Translations under genes and position numbers: made by a program
Assembly: GCF_002288925.2 (NCBI RefSeq)
Contig: NW_022098026.1
Span: 18,679,823 to 18,743,822 of the forward strand
DNA: 64,000 bases
Source of the DNA: Delphinapterus leucas
Taxonomy: Eukaryota > Chordata > Mammalia > Artiodactyla > Monodontidae
Reading direction: 5' to 3'
Shown: positions 10,544-20,224 of the stretch, in pieces
Position numbering within the stretch: the first letter of the stretch is position 1
Layout: each line of letters starts with the position of its first letter
The notes under the pieces: model-generated
Seen by the model: only the letters and a program-made list of their open reading frames with translations
Databases searched by the model: none
What the model was told of the DNA's origin: nothing

Positions 10544-13500
10544 AACTTTTATTATTTTATATCTTGATGATCAGTTACTTTTTCTTGCCCCTTAATATGT
10601 CTAGTAATTTTTTTTGTAATCCATATGCTGTGGATGATCCCTTTTCAAGGCCCTGGATTATCCTGTATTCCTTTTAAGACTGTTAAATTCTGTTCTAGCA
10701 GGCAGTTAAATTACCAGTGAATCACCCTGATCCTATTGAGGCTTAATTCAGCATCACTTTTACTCCTAGGTCCTTACTCTTTGGTCGTAAAAATGTTCAC
10801 TCTTTGTTTAGGATATATTTCCTTGGGCCATGGTTTGGAAGATGCCCAAAGAGAAAAAGTTAGAGTGAATGGAGGCTAAACAATACACTACTAAATAAAC
10901 AAGAGATCACTGAAGAGATCAAAGAGGAAATCAAAAAATACCTAGAAACAAATGACAATGAAAACACGACAACCCAAAACCTATAGGATGCAGCAAAAGC
11001 AGTTCTAAGAGGGAAGTTTATAGCAATGCAATCCTACCTCAAGAAACAAGAAACATCTCAAATAAACAACCTAAACTTACACCTAAAGCAGTTAGAGAAA
11101 GAAGAACAAAAAAACCCCAAAGTTAGCAGAAGGAAAGAAATCATAAAAATCAGATCAGAAATGAAGGAAACAATAGCAAAGATCAATAAAACTAAAACAT
11201 GGTTCTTTGAGAAGATAAACAAAATTGATAAACCATTAGCCAGACTCATCAAGAAAAAAAGGGAGAAGACTCAAATCAACAGAATTAGAAATGAAAAAGG
11301 AGAAGTAACAACTGACACTGAAGAAATACAATGGATCATGAGAGATTACTACAAGCAACTATATGCCAATAAAATGGACAACCTGGAAGAAATGGACACA
11401 TTCTTAGAAAAGTACAGCCTACTGAGACTGAACCAGGAAGAAATAGAAAATATAAACAGACCAATCACAAGCACTGAAATTGAGACTGTGATTAAAAATC
11501 TTCCAGCAAACAAAAGCCCAGGACCAGATGGCTTCACAGGCAAATTCTATCAAACATTTTGAGAAGAGCTAACACCTATCCTTCTCAAACTCTTCCAAAA
11601 TATAGCAGAGGGAGGAACACTCCCAAACTCATTCTACAAGACCACCATCACCCTGATACCAAAACCAGACAAAGATGTCACAAAGGAAGAAAACTATACG
11701 CCAATATCGCTGATGAACATAGATGCAAAAATCCTCAACAAAATACTAACAAACAGAATCCAACAGCACGTTAAAAGGATCATACACCATGATCAAGTGA
11801 CGTTTATCCCAGGAATGCAAGGATTCTTCAATATGTGCAAATCAATCAATGTGACACACCATATTAACAAATTGAAGGATAAAAACCATATCATCATCTG
11901 AATAGATGCAGAAAAAACTTTTGACAAAATTCAACACCCATTTATGATAAAAACCCTGCAGAAAGTAGGCATAGAGGGAACTTACCTCAACATAATAAAG
12001 GCCATATATGACAAACCCACAGCCAACATCGTTCTCAATGGTGAAAAACTGAAACCATTTTCACTAAGATCAGGAACAAGACAAGGTTGCCCACTCTCAC
12101 CACTATTAGTCAACATAGTTGAATCCAAATTGGAAAAGAAGTAAAGCTGTTACTGTTTACAGATGACATGATACTATACATAGAGAATCCTAAAGACTCT
12201 ATCAGAAAACTACTAGAGCTAATCAATGAATTTGGTAAAGTAGCAGGATACAAAATGAATGCACAAAAATCTCTTGCATTCCTATACACTAATGATGAAA
12301 AATCTGAAAGAAATTAAGGAAACACTCCCATTTGCCATTGCAACAAAAAGAATGAAATACCTAGGAATAAACCTACCTAAGGAGACAAAATACCTGTATG
12401 CAGAAAACTATGAGACACTGATGAAAGAAATTAAAGATGATACAAACAGATGGAGAGATATACCATGTTCTTGGATTGGAAGAATCAACATTGTAAAAAT
12501 GACTGTACTACCCAAAGCAATCTATAGATTCAATGCAATCCCTATCAAACTACCAATGGCATCTTTCACAGAACTAGAACAAAAAATTTCACAATTTGTA
12601 TGGAAACACAAAAGACCCCAAATAGCCAAAGCAATCCTGAGAAAGAAAAACGGAGCTGGAGGAATCAGACGCCCTTGCTTCAGACTATACTACAAAGCTA
12701 CAGTAACCCAGACAGTATGGTACTGGCACAAAAACAGAAATACAGATCAATGGAACAGGATAGAAAGCCCAGAGATAAGCCCACACACATATGGTCACCT
12801 TACCTTTGATAAAGGAGGCAAGAATATACAGTGGAGAAAAGACAGCCTCTTCAATAAGTGGTGCTGGGAAAACTGGACAGCTACATGTAAAAGAATGAAA
12901 TTAGAACACTTCCTAACACCATACACAAAAATAAACCCAAAATGGATTAAAGACCTAAATGTAAGGCCAGACAGTATAAAACTCTTAGAGGAAAACATAG
13001 GCAGAACACTCTATGACATAAATCACAGCAAGATCCTTTTAGACCCACCTCCTAGAGAAATGGAAATAAAAATAAACAAATGGGACCTAATGAAACTTAA
13101 AAGCTTTTGCATAGCAAAGGAAACCATAAACAAGACCAAAAGACAACCCTCAGAATGGGAGAAAATATTTGCAAATGAAGCAACTGACAAAGGATTAATC
13201 TCCAAAATTTACAAGCAGCTCATGCAGCTCAGTATCAGAAAAACAAACAAACCAATCCAAAAGTGGGCAGAAGGCCTAGATAGACATTTCTCCAAAGAAG
13301 ATATACAGATAGCCAACAAACACATGAAAGGATGCTCAACATCACTAATCATTAGAGAAATGCAAATCAAAACTACAATGAGATATCACCTCACACCAGT
13401 CAGAATGGCCATCATAAAAAATCTGCAAACAATAAATGCTGGAGAGAGTGTGGAGAAAAAGGAACCCTCTTGCACTGTTGGTGGGAATGTAAATTGATAC

Positions 13501-13621
13501 AGCCACTATGGAGAACAGTATGGAGGTTCCTGAAAAAACTAAAAATAGAACTATCATATGACCCAGCAATCCTACTACTGGGCATATACCCTGAGAAAAC
13601 CATAATTCAAAAAGAGTCATG

Positions 13622-13830
13622 GGGCTTCCCTGGTGGCGCAGTGGTTGAGAGTCCGCCTGCCGATGCAGGGGACACGGGTTCGTGCCCCGGTCTGGAAAGA
13701 TCCTTCATGCCGTGGAGCGGCTGGGCCCGTGAGCCATGGCCATTGAGCCTGCGCGTCCGGAGCCTGTGCTATGCAACGGGAGAGGCCACAACAGTGAGAG
13801 GCCCGCGTACAGCAAAAAAAAAAAAAAAAA
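13622..13830 (+). repeat. CHR-2-like SINE nested in the L1
   Basis: gggcttccctggtggcgcag head, CHR-2 body and a 17-A tail. L1 sequence continues after it. The L1 motif agtcatg is duplicated on both sides (13615-13621 and 13830-13836), which dates the SINE after the L1. Confidence 0.93.
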
Positions 13831-13932
13831 GTCATGTATCGCAGTGTTCATTGCAGCTTTGTTTACAATAGCTAGGACATGGAATCAACCTAAGTGTCCA
13901 TCTACAGGTGAATGGATAAAGAAGATGTGGCA

Positions 13933-14032
13933 NNNNNNNNNNNNNNNNNNNNNNNNNNNNNNNNNNNNNNNNNNNNNNNNNNNNNNNNNNNNNNNNNNNN
14001 NNNNNNNNNNNNNNNNNNNNNNNNNNNNNNNN
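13933..14032. other. Assembly gap (100 N)
   Basis: Exactly 100 N, a conventional placeholder for unknown length. It sits within the L1 3' end: the left flank ends at gaagatgtggca and the right flank starts at ggagatcagctc. Confidence 0.99.
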
Positions 14033-15805
14033 GGAGATCAGCTCAGTGCTTTGTGACCACGTAGAGGGGTGGGAGGGAGAAGCAAGAGGGAGGAGATATG
14101 AGGACATATGTATATGTATAGCTGATTCACTTTGTTATAAAGCAGAAACTGGTGCACCATTGTAAAGCAATTATACTCCAATAAAGATGCTAAAAATATA
14201 TATATATATTTTATTAAAAAAAGGGAGCATCTCAAATGCTCCCTTCTTTAAGTTATCATAACCCTAGCCCTAGCTTGGTTGCTGTCCAGTGCCTCCAGTT
14301 GTTTTTTCTTTTTTCCCCAATTTTTATAGTTGTTTATGATAGAGAGTAAGTCCAATCCCAGCTACTGCTCAAAGGCTAAGACTAAAGTCTTAGAATTTAA
14401 AAAAATTCTAATAATGATATTAGGCCTTTAAGAGTGGATTATTCTTTTTTTAATTTCTTATTTTGTTCTTTTTTCCTTTGTTAGAAATAATATTGTTCAT
14501 TAACATAAAAAAAGTGCTTAGTACAATTCCTCTGTAAGGTATGTACTCAAGATATGTTAGCAGAGTATATAAAGACTCTTCAAAAATTAAATTCAAGCAA
14601 AACAATTTCTTGGGAGCCTAGAGAAGCTGGGTGCAATAGTAGTTCCCTGATCTGTGGGCATTCATAAACCCTTATTTTCTTTTCAATTAGAATTGTATAT
14701 CAAACACCAGTAACTCAATATAGGAATTTGGTTAAAATATATTTTATTTTACATATATTTGAAGTATTAGTAAAACTAAAATTTTAATGTGAAGTCATTT
14801 GTTTTTGACATCATGTCAAAAGTGGTTACAGCTAAGTTAGTTATTTAGTTAAGTATAATGAAACTCTAGATGGATCCTGAAACCTAATATTTAATTAAGG
14901 TTTCTTTAATTAATTCTTTAGTAAAAGAATTGCCCAACCTTATAAAACCTTATTTTTGTACTCAGTCTTTACTTTTCATTAGCAATATTTGGGTCATTTT
15001 TGAAATAAAGAACAATACCATTTGTCTTTATATGCACAACAGGAGTTAAGGAGTTACATAAAATTTTGTAGCATAGAATTTGAAACTAAAGAAATGTATG
15101 TATGATGATAGAGGGATAGAATGGATACACTCCATGAAAATATTAATTGCCTTACTGTCTATGCAGATGGGCTCATGGTAAAATTATTTACAAGTGAATA
15201 CGACTTATTTTTACATCTTTGTAAAATTCTTTGCCTCATTACAAGTTAGTGATGAGAAAAAATATAGGATAGGATCAGTCCACAGGGATTTACCTTGGTG
15301 ACATAATCCCAAGTGGTAATGACTTCACAGAATTTGTTGTGTTACTTTATGCGAAGTCTTCTTTTCTTAAATAGATCTAACACAGTTTCTACACTTAAAC
15401 ATGACACTTAAGTTTGAGGCTATAGCTATATTTGACTCTGGCTGTAGTATAAACAGTAATTATTTTATTTTGAGTTACTGTTGACTATGGATTTAACAAT
15501 TTTTTGAACTTCAAAGAATGTGGAAATTCAAAATTATTTGGAGTTGTAACTGTATCTCACAAGCCTGATTCTTGTGGAAAATTTTGGGCTTGCTCAAAAG
15601 TAAGGTAAAATAATTTTAATGGACTTTTGGTAAGATAGATTTCAAAAATTGTTCAGATGGTCATGGTAATATATATGCCTCTAAGCTGCCTCTCCTTTTT
15701 TTTCCTCTTGTCTTTCCTCAATCTCTTGCTTTTCTTCTCTCACTTAAAAAATATCAAAACAAAACAAAAATTCCTTCTTCTTGTTTTACTTCTGAAAATC
15801 TGCAG

Positions 15806-16043
15806 GATGGACATGTAGAGGTGGCACGTTTGCTTTTGGATAGTGGTGCTCAAGTGAATATGCCTGCAGATTCATTTGAGTCTCCATTAACGCTAGCTGC
15901 CTGTGGAGGACACGTTGAATTGGCAGCTCTACTTATTGAGAGGGGCGCAAATCTTGAGGAAGTTAATGATGAAGGATACACTCCCTTGATGGAAGCTGCT
16001 CGGGAAGGACATGAAGAGATGGTGGCACTACTCTTAGCACAAG
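15806..16043 (+). CDS. ANKHD1: ANKHD1 exon 7: ankyrin repeats 7 (end), 8 and 9
   Basis: 238 nt beginning in phase 0 (GAT GGA CAT) and ending with one G of a Gly codon. It encodes DGHVEVARLLLDSGAQVNMP (repeat 7), ESPLTLAACGGHVELAALLI (repeat 8) and GYTPLMEAAREGHEEMVALL (repeat 9). All three have the GH..V/M..LL second-helix pattern and a GA.V/L loop. Acceptor ctgcag, donor gtaaaa at 16044. Confidence 0.97.
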
Positions 16044-16271
16044 GTAAAATAGTTTTACTTCTTTAATTAAAAAATCGATTTCCTTTGGGTTTTTTGTGTC
16101 AGTATCCCTGAAGTTTACTACAACTAAGATATTTTTTGCATTGATGATAAAATAAATTATCAACACCCTGGAAGGAACCCCAGCAGCAGAGAAAAGATAA
16201 TTATCACAAATCAGAACACTTTGCTGTAAGTCTTTTGTAACTAGTTTTATCTATTTTCATGCTTTCCTCAG
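16044..16271 (+). other. ANKHD1: Intron 7 (228 nt)
   Basis: Short intron with no repeat recognised. Acceptor tttcctcag at 16263-16271. Confidence 0.85.
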
Positions 16272-16463
16272 GAGCAAATATAAATGCTCAGACAGAAGAA
16301 ACCCAAGAAACTGCTCTGACGTTGGCTTGCTGTGGAGGATTTTCTGAAGTTGCAGACTTCCTGATTAAGGCAGGGGCTGACATAGAACTTGGCTGCTCCA
16401 CACCTCTGATGGAGGCTTCTCAGGAGGGACACCTGGAGTTGGTTAAATATTTACTGGCTGCTG
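16272..16463 (+). CDS. ANKHD1: ANKHD1 exon 8: ankyrin repeats 10 and 11
   Basis: 192 nt, entered with GA of a split Gly codon and left with one G. It encodes ANINAQTEETQ, ETALTLACCGGFSEVADFLI (repeat 10) and CSTPLMEASQEGHLELVKYL (repeat 11). Repeat 10 to 11 has a shortened loop (GADIELG then CSTPL), an ANKHD1/ANKRD17 family trait. MEASQEG fits ANKHD1. Donor gtatgt at 16464. Confidence 0.97.
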
Positions 16464-16893
16464 GTATGTGGCTTTAAAAACGCCTTTTAGAAAAAGACTT
16501 TTATATTGCTTTCGTAACTTTAACAATTAACCATAACTTTTTCAACTTTCTACAAAAGTTGAAAGACAGCTCCATAATTTAACTCTCTTCTTAGGCTTTT
16601 AAATCTCCAAAAATGTCATTTTTTTAAAAGGTTTCTTAGAGTTATTAATGTTTGCTTGGTGACTGTAAGGCTTCCCGTTGACCTTATCTTTCTGTTGAAT
16701 GTTTGTGGCTTTTGGAGGGGAGAAGTTAGTTCCTCCTAGTGTCTATTAATAGGAGGAGGTGAGGATGACATAGAGGTTATAATTTGATACCCTTAAGCCT
16801 GTTCATTTCTTGACATTTCTGACTTCTCAAAAAAAATAAGAAAGAAAGAATGAACAAGTGGAAATTTTTTTTTTGGCAGAAGTATTTAGTTTT

Positions 16894-17233
16894 TTGGGTT
16901 TTTTTTTTTATTTGTTTTTAAATATTTATTTATTTGGCTGCATTGGGTCTTAGTTGTGGCATGCGGGATCTTCATTGCAGCGTGAGGGATCTTTGTTGTG
17001 GTGCAGGCTCTTCGTTGCGGCGTGAAGGCTTCTCTCTAGTTGTGGCACGTGGGCTCCAGAGCGCGTGGGCCCAGTAGTTGTGGCACATGGGCTCTCCAGT
17101 ATGGCACGCGAGCTCTAGAGTACGTGGGCTTAGTTGCCCCGTGGCATGTGGGATCTTAGTTCCCCGACCAGGGATCGAACCCGCGTCCCCGTGAAAGTTG
17201 GACTCTTAACCACTGGACCACCAGGGAAGTCCC
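16894..17233 (-). repeat. CHR-1-like SINE, antisense
   Basis: (tttat)n tail, ggctgcattgggtcttag, and head ending ccaccagggaagtccc. Perfect 16 bp target-site duplication agaagtatttagtttt at 16878-16893 and 17234-17249. Confidence 0.92.
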
Positions 17234-17265
17234 AGAAGTATTTAGTTTTAAAATAATTTGTGCTT

Positions 17266-17454
17266 GGGCTTCCCTGGTGGCGCAGTGGTTGAGTCCACCT
17301 GCCGATGCAGGGGACGCGGGTTCGTGCCCCGGTCTGGGAGGATCCCACATGCCGCGGAGCGGCTGGGCCCATGAGCCATGGCCACTGGGCCTGCGCGTCC
17401 GGAGCCTGTGCTCCGCAACAGGAGAGGCCCGCGTACCGCAAAAAAAAAAAAAAA
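17266..17454 (+). repeat. CHR-2-like SINE
   Basis: gggcttccctggtggcgcag head, body with small deletions, poly-A to 17454. It is head-to-head with the antisense SINE ending at 17233, separated by 32 nt. Confidence 0.92.
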
Positions 17455-17519
17455 GAAGGAATAAATAATGTTAACTAAGAAATCAGCAGACATTCTGCTC
17501 AGCTCATGTGTTAACTCTG

Positions 17520-17690
17520 TTAATTACCACTGGCCACTGGTATAGTAAGAAATATTACACACATTTTATAGATATAGAAACTGGTGTACAGTCATGTTAC
17601 ATAACTTCCCTAAGCAAATCAAGCTAATAAGTGCCAGGGCCAATATTCAGACTTAGAACTCCTGACATTGTTTTTTCTATTGCATCACCA
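17520..17690 (-). repeat. MIR-like relic
   Basis: cattttatagatatagaaac followed by taacttccctaagcaaatc and agtgccagggccaatattca matches the MIR core in antisense. Confidence 0.5.
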
Positions 17691-17920
17691 CTGATTCTCA
17701 TATTTAGCTACTTTTGCTAATTTGAAGTAGGTAGTTTCTGGAACTGTCTCGGGGGCCTGAGAATCACTTTTTATGTGATCACTACCTAAAACAATTTTTT
17801 TCCAGATTAGAGTGTGATTTATTTACATGCATTTCTTCTTATAGTGTAGCACTAAAGAAGAATCCAACAGGTCTTTTAATACATTGCCTATACAGTTTTT
17901 TAAAAAAATTAAAAGACCTT

Positions 17921-18129
17921 GGGCATCCCTGGTGGCGCAGTGGTTGGGAGTCGCCTGCCGATGCATGGGACATGGGTTTGTGCCCCGATCCGGGAGGATC
18001 CCACATGCCACGGAGCGGCTGGGCCCGTGGGCCATGGCCGCTGAGCCTGTGCATCCAGAGCCTGTGCTCCGCAACAGGAGAGGCCACAACAGTGAGAGGC
18101 CTGCATACTGCAAAAAAAAAAAAAAAAAA
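17921..18129 (+). repeat. CHR-2-like SINE
   Basis: gggcatccctggtggcgcag head, full CHR-2 body and A-tail ending 18129. More CpG decay than the 17266 copy. Confidence 0.92.
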
Positions 18130-18254
18130 GTAACCACAGTACCATTTCCTTACCTAAATTTTTAAAATAATAATTCCTTGATGTCATTAAATACCCAAGC
18201 AGTTTTCATATTTTCCTGATAGTCTTATAAATGTGTATGTGTGCGTTTAATGAC

Positions 18255-19540
18255 TTTTTTGAATTAGGATTCGAATAAGATTCATACAGTAACTCTTGAT
18301 CAATACATCTCTTAAGTCCCTTTAATTTATGGGCTCTTCATCATCTTTCTTTTCTTTTTTCCCTTGCAAGTTTTGGTTGAAGACATGAAATGTTTATCCT
18401 TTAGGGTTCCCAGAGTATGGATTTTGCTAAATGCACCTCCATGATTTCATTTAACTTGTTTTTCTGTCCCTTGGATTTTCTATAAGTAGTACTTAGATCT
18501 AGAGACTTGATTAAATTCAGGTATGATGTATGTTTGTTTTGTTCCGTTTTGTTTTTAAGACTACTTCATAGGTAGTATTTGTGTACTTTATTCAGGAGGT
18601 AGTAAATGTCCGATTGTCTCTCTTTTTGATTATTAGATATTGATGATCATTGCTTAGATCCATTAATTCGTTAAGGGTTACAAAGTGGTAATATTCTAAA
18701 TTCTATTATTCCTTCCTTGTTTATTAGCAGAAATATGTCTATAAAGAGAAACTTCCCTTCATCAACTATTTGGTTACTCTTAGGTATAAATCATATAGGA
18801 ACAGTAGTATAAATGTTTGATTTTCCCCCCCTTTTCTCTCCCCCACTCACCGCAAATAATGAGGTGGACCCCTAGTATCCTTCACTGGTGACCAAGGAAG
18901 TGGTTTTTTTTGTTTTGATTTGAACATCATTTTGAACTTCTAGATTTAAACATACATGATGGCTTTTATTCTATCATAGTCCTCATTCTTTTTGATGTAA
19001 AAATTGCTGAAATATGGGACAGTTTCACTATCTTTGGTCAATAAGTTTAGCTCCTAAATCCTTTTGGTGTGACCTCATTATAGTCTGTTTCCTTGCTTTT
19101 TGATATTGCTAGGTGTTTCAGGCCCATCTTATACAGATTCTCCCCCAGTCTTGGAACCAATTATTTCTTTAAGAAGCCCTAATTTCATTTAGTAGGATAT
19201 GGTACTTAGAGATCACAATCTTAGCTAGAGATGCTGTTTCGGCTTGGTCTTTCATTGTCTCTAGGCCTTTTTAGTTGGTCAGAGTGAGGAAATATTTTTC
19301 TTACAGATAATAATACAACATGAATTCATGTCAGTACTTCCAATTCAGAACCATACGGTTTTACTTAACTTCAGCAATCTTTTATCTGTGTTTTCTCTCA
19401 GCCATGCCCCGAATTTCACTGACCAAAGGATTACTCATTTGATTTTTACCACAATATCCATAGAATAGAAACCAAAACTACTGTCAATATGATTTCTGAA
19501 AACTGTTTGATATTTTTGGCTTTAGCAGCCCTTTTACTTC
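18255..19540 (-). repeat. Old L1 (L1M/L1ME-type) fragment, antisense, probable
   Basis: The text (for example aatgtccgattgtctctc, ttgatgatcattgcttagat and aagagaaacttcccttcatc) resembles a common ancient mammalian L1 3' region from memory. No coding potential. Confidence 0.45.
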
Positions 19541-19576
19541 TTAGGGTATATCTTACTGGGGATGTATAGGCAGATT

Positions 19577-19935
19577 TTTTTTAAAAAAAGAAATTTATTT
19601 ATTTATTTATTTTGGCTGCGTTGGGTCTTTGTTGCTGCGTGTGGGTTTTTCTCCGGTCGCGTCAAGTGGGCGCTACTCTTTGTTGTAGTGCACGGGCTTC
19701 CCATTGCGGTAGCTTCTCTTGTTGCGGGGCACAGGCTCTAGGCACGCAGGCTTCAGTAGTTGCAGCACGCGGCTCAGTAGTTGTGGGTTGCGGGCTCTAG
19801 AGCACAGGCTCAGTCGTTGTGGTGCATGGGCTTAGTTGCTCTGTGGCATTTGGGATCTTCCCAGACCAGGGCTCAAACCCGTGTCCCCTGCACTGGCAGG
19901 CGGATTCTTAACCACTGTGCCACCAGGGAAGTCCA
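19577..19935 (-). repeat. CHR-1-like SINE, antisense, full length
   Basis: (attt)n tail, ggctgcgttgggtctttg, repeated 'gtagttg' blocks and head ending caccagggaagtcc. The motif cagatt flanks both sides. Confidence 0.92.
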
Positions 19936-20114
19936 GATTATTGTATTTTTTAATCATTTGGTATAGTTCCTTTCTGTGTGGCTAAAAGCATTCTTCCAAA
20001 ACATTTAAAGGAAAATTAGGATTCCTAAAATCTGATATTTTCATATTTAGAGTTTATGAGTTTCACCAAATTATAAAATTCACAAAGTAAATGTGTAATT
20101 TTTTTGTTTGCCAG

Positions 20115-20224
20115 GTGCTAACGTTCATGCTACAACAGCAACAGGAGACACAGCCTTAACCTACGCTTGTGAAAATGGACATACGGATGTTGCAGATGTT
20201 TTACTTCAAGCAGGGGCTGATTTA
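20115..20224 (+). CDS. ANKHD1: ANKHD1 exon 9: ankyrin repeat 12
   Basis: 110 nt, entered with GT of a split Gly codon and ending in phase 0 after TTA (Leu). It encodes ANVHATTATGDTALTYACEN, then GHTDVADVLLQAGADL (repeat 12). The last residue sits in the loop before repeat 13, so the next exon can be either the constitutive one beginning EHESEGG or the alternative exon at 30679, both phase 0. Donor gtaaga at 20225. Confidence 0.97.

Larger units (their letters stand above)
10850..14200 (+). mobile_element. L1 retrotransposon relic: ORF2 reverse transcriptase to 3' end, inactivated
   Basis: Three reading-frame pieces on the + strand match L1 ORF2: 11026-11561 ([17 protein letters not shown] ... 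[19 protein letters not shown]), 11713-12144 ([12 protein letters not shown] ... [12 protein letters not shown]) and 12259-13497 (thumb and C-terminal region, including [18 protein letters not shown]). A TGA at 11560-11562, another stop at 11899, frame shifts, and a deletion that removes sequence between SPLLVNIV and the catalytic-site region (FTDD, not FADD, near 12157) make it dead. No endonuclease domain or ORF1 is recognisable. A CHR-2 SINE (13622-13830) and the assembly gap interrupt the 3' part. The first ~170 bp (10850-11020) is of uncertain match. Confidence 0.9.
5924..15805 (+). other. ANKHD1: Intron 6 (9.9 kb), repeat-rich
   Basis: Holds antisense L1 pieces (6195-8060 and 9530-10325), CHR-1-like SINEs, a CHR-2 SINE, a MIR-like relic, a sense-strand L1 ORF2 relic (10850-14200) and the assembly gap. 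8560-9165 and 14215-15780 are AT-rich with nothing recognised. Acceptor ctgcag is at 15800-15805. Confidence 0.85.
16464..20114 (+). other. ANKHD1: Intron 8 (3.65 kb)
   Basis: Holds a head-to-head SINE pair (16894-17454), a MIR-like relic, another CHR-2 SINE (17921-18129), an old L1 3' fragment (18255-19540) and a CHR-1-like SINE (19577-19935). 16480-16890 has nothing recognised. Acceptor ttgccag is at 20108-20114. Confidence 0.85.

Noticed and set aside
12259..13497. 412-codon frame as a host gene
   Set aside because: It is the C-terminal part of L1 ORF2, flanked by other broken L1 frames.
13470..13871. 133-codon frame and many similar ones in other SINEs (for example 2242-2514, 26346-26756, 33782-34153, 43044-43502)
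   Set aside because: CHR-2 SINEs are GC-rich and happen to stay open in several frames on both strands; the same peptides recur at every copy, so these are repeat artefacts.
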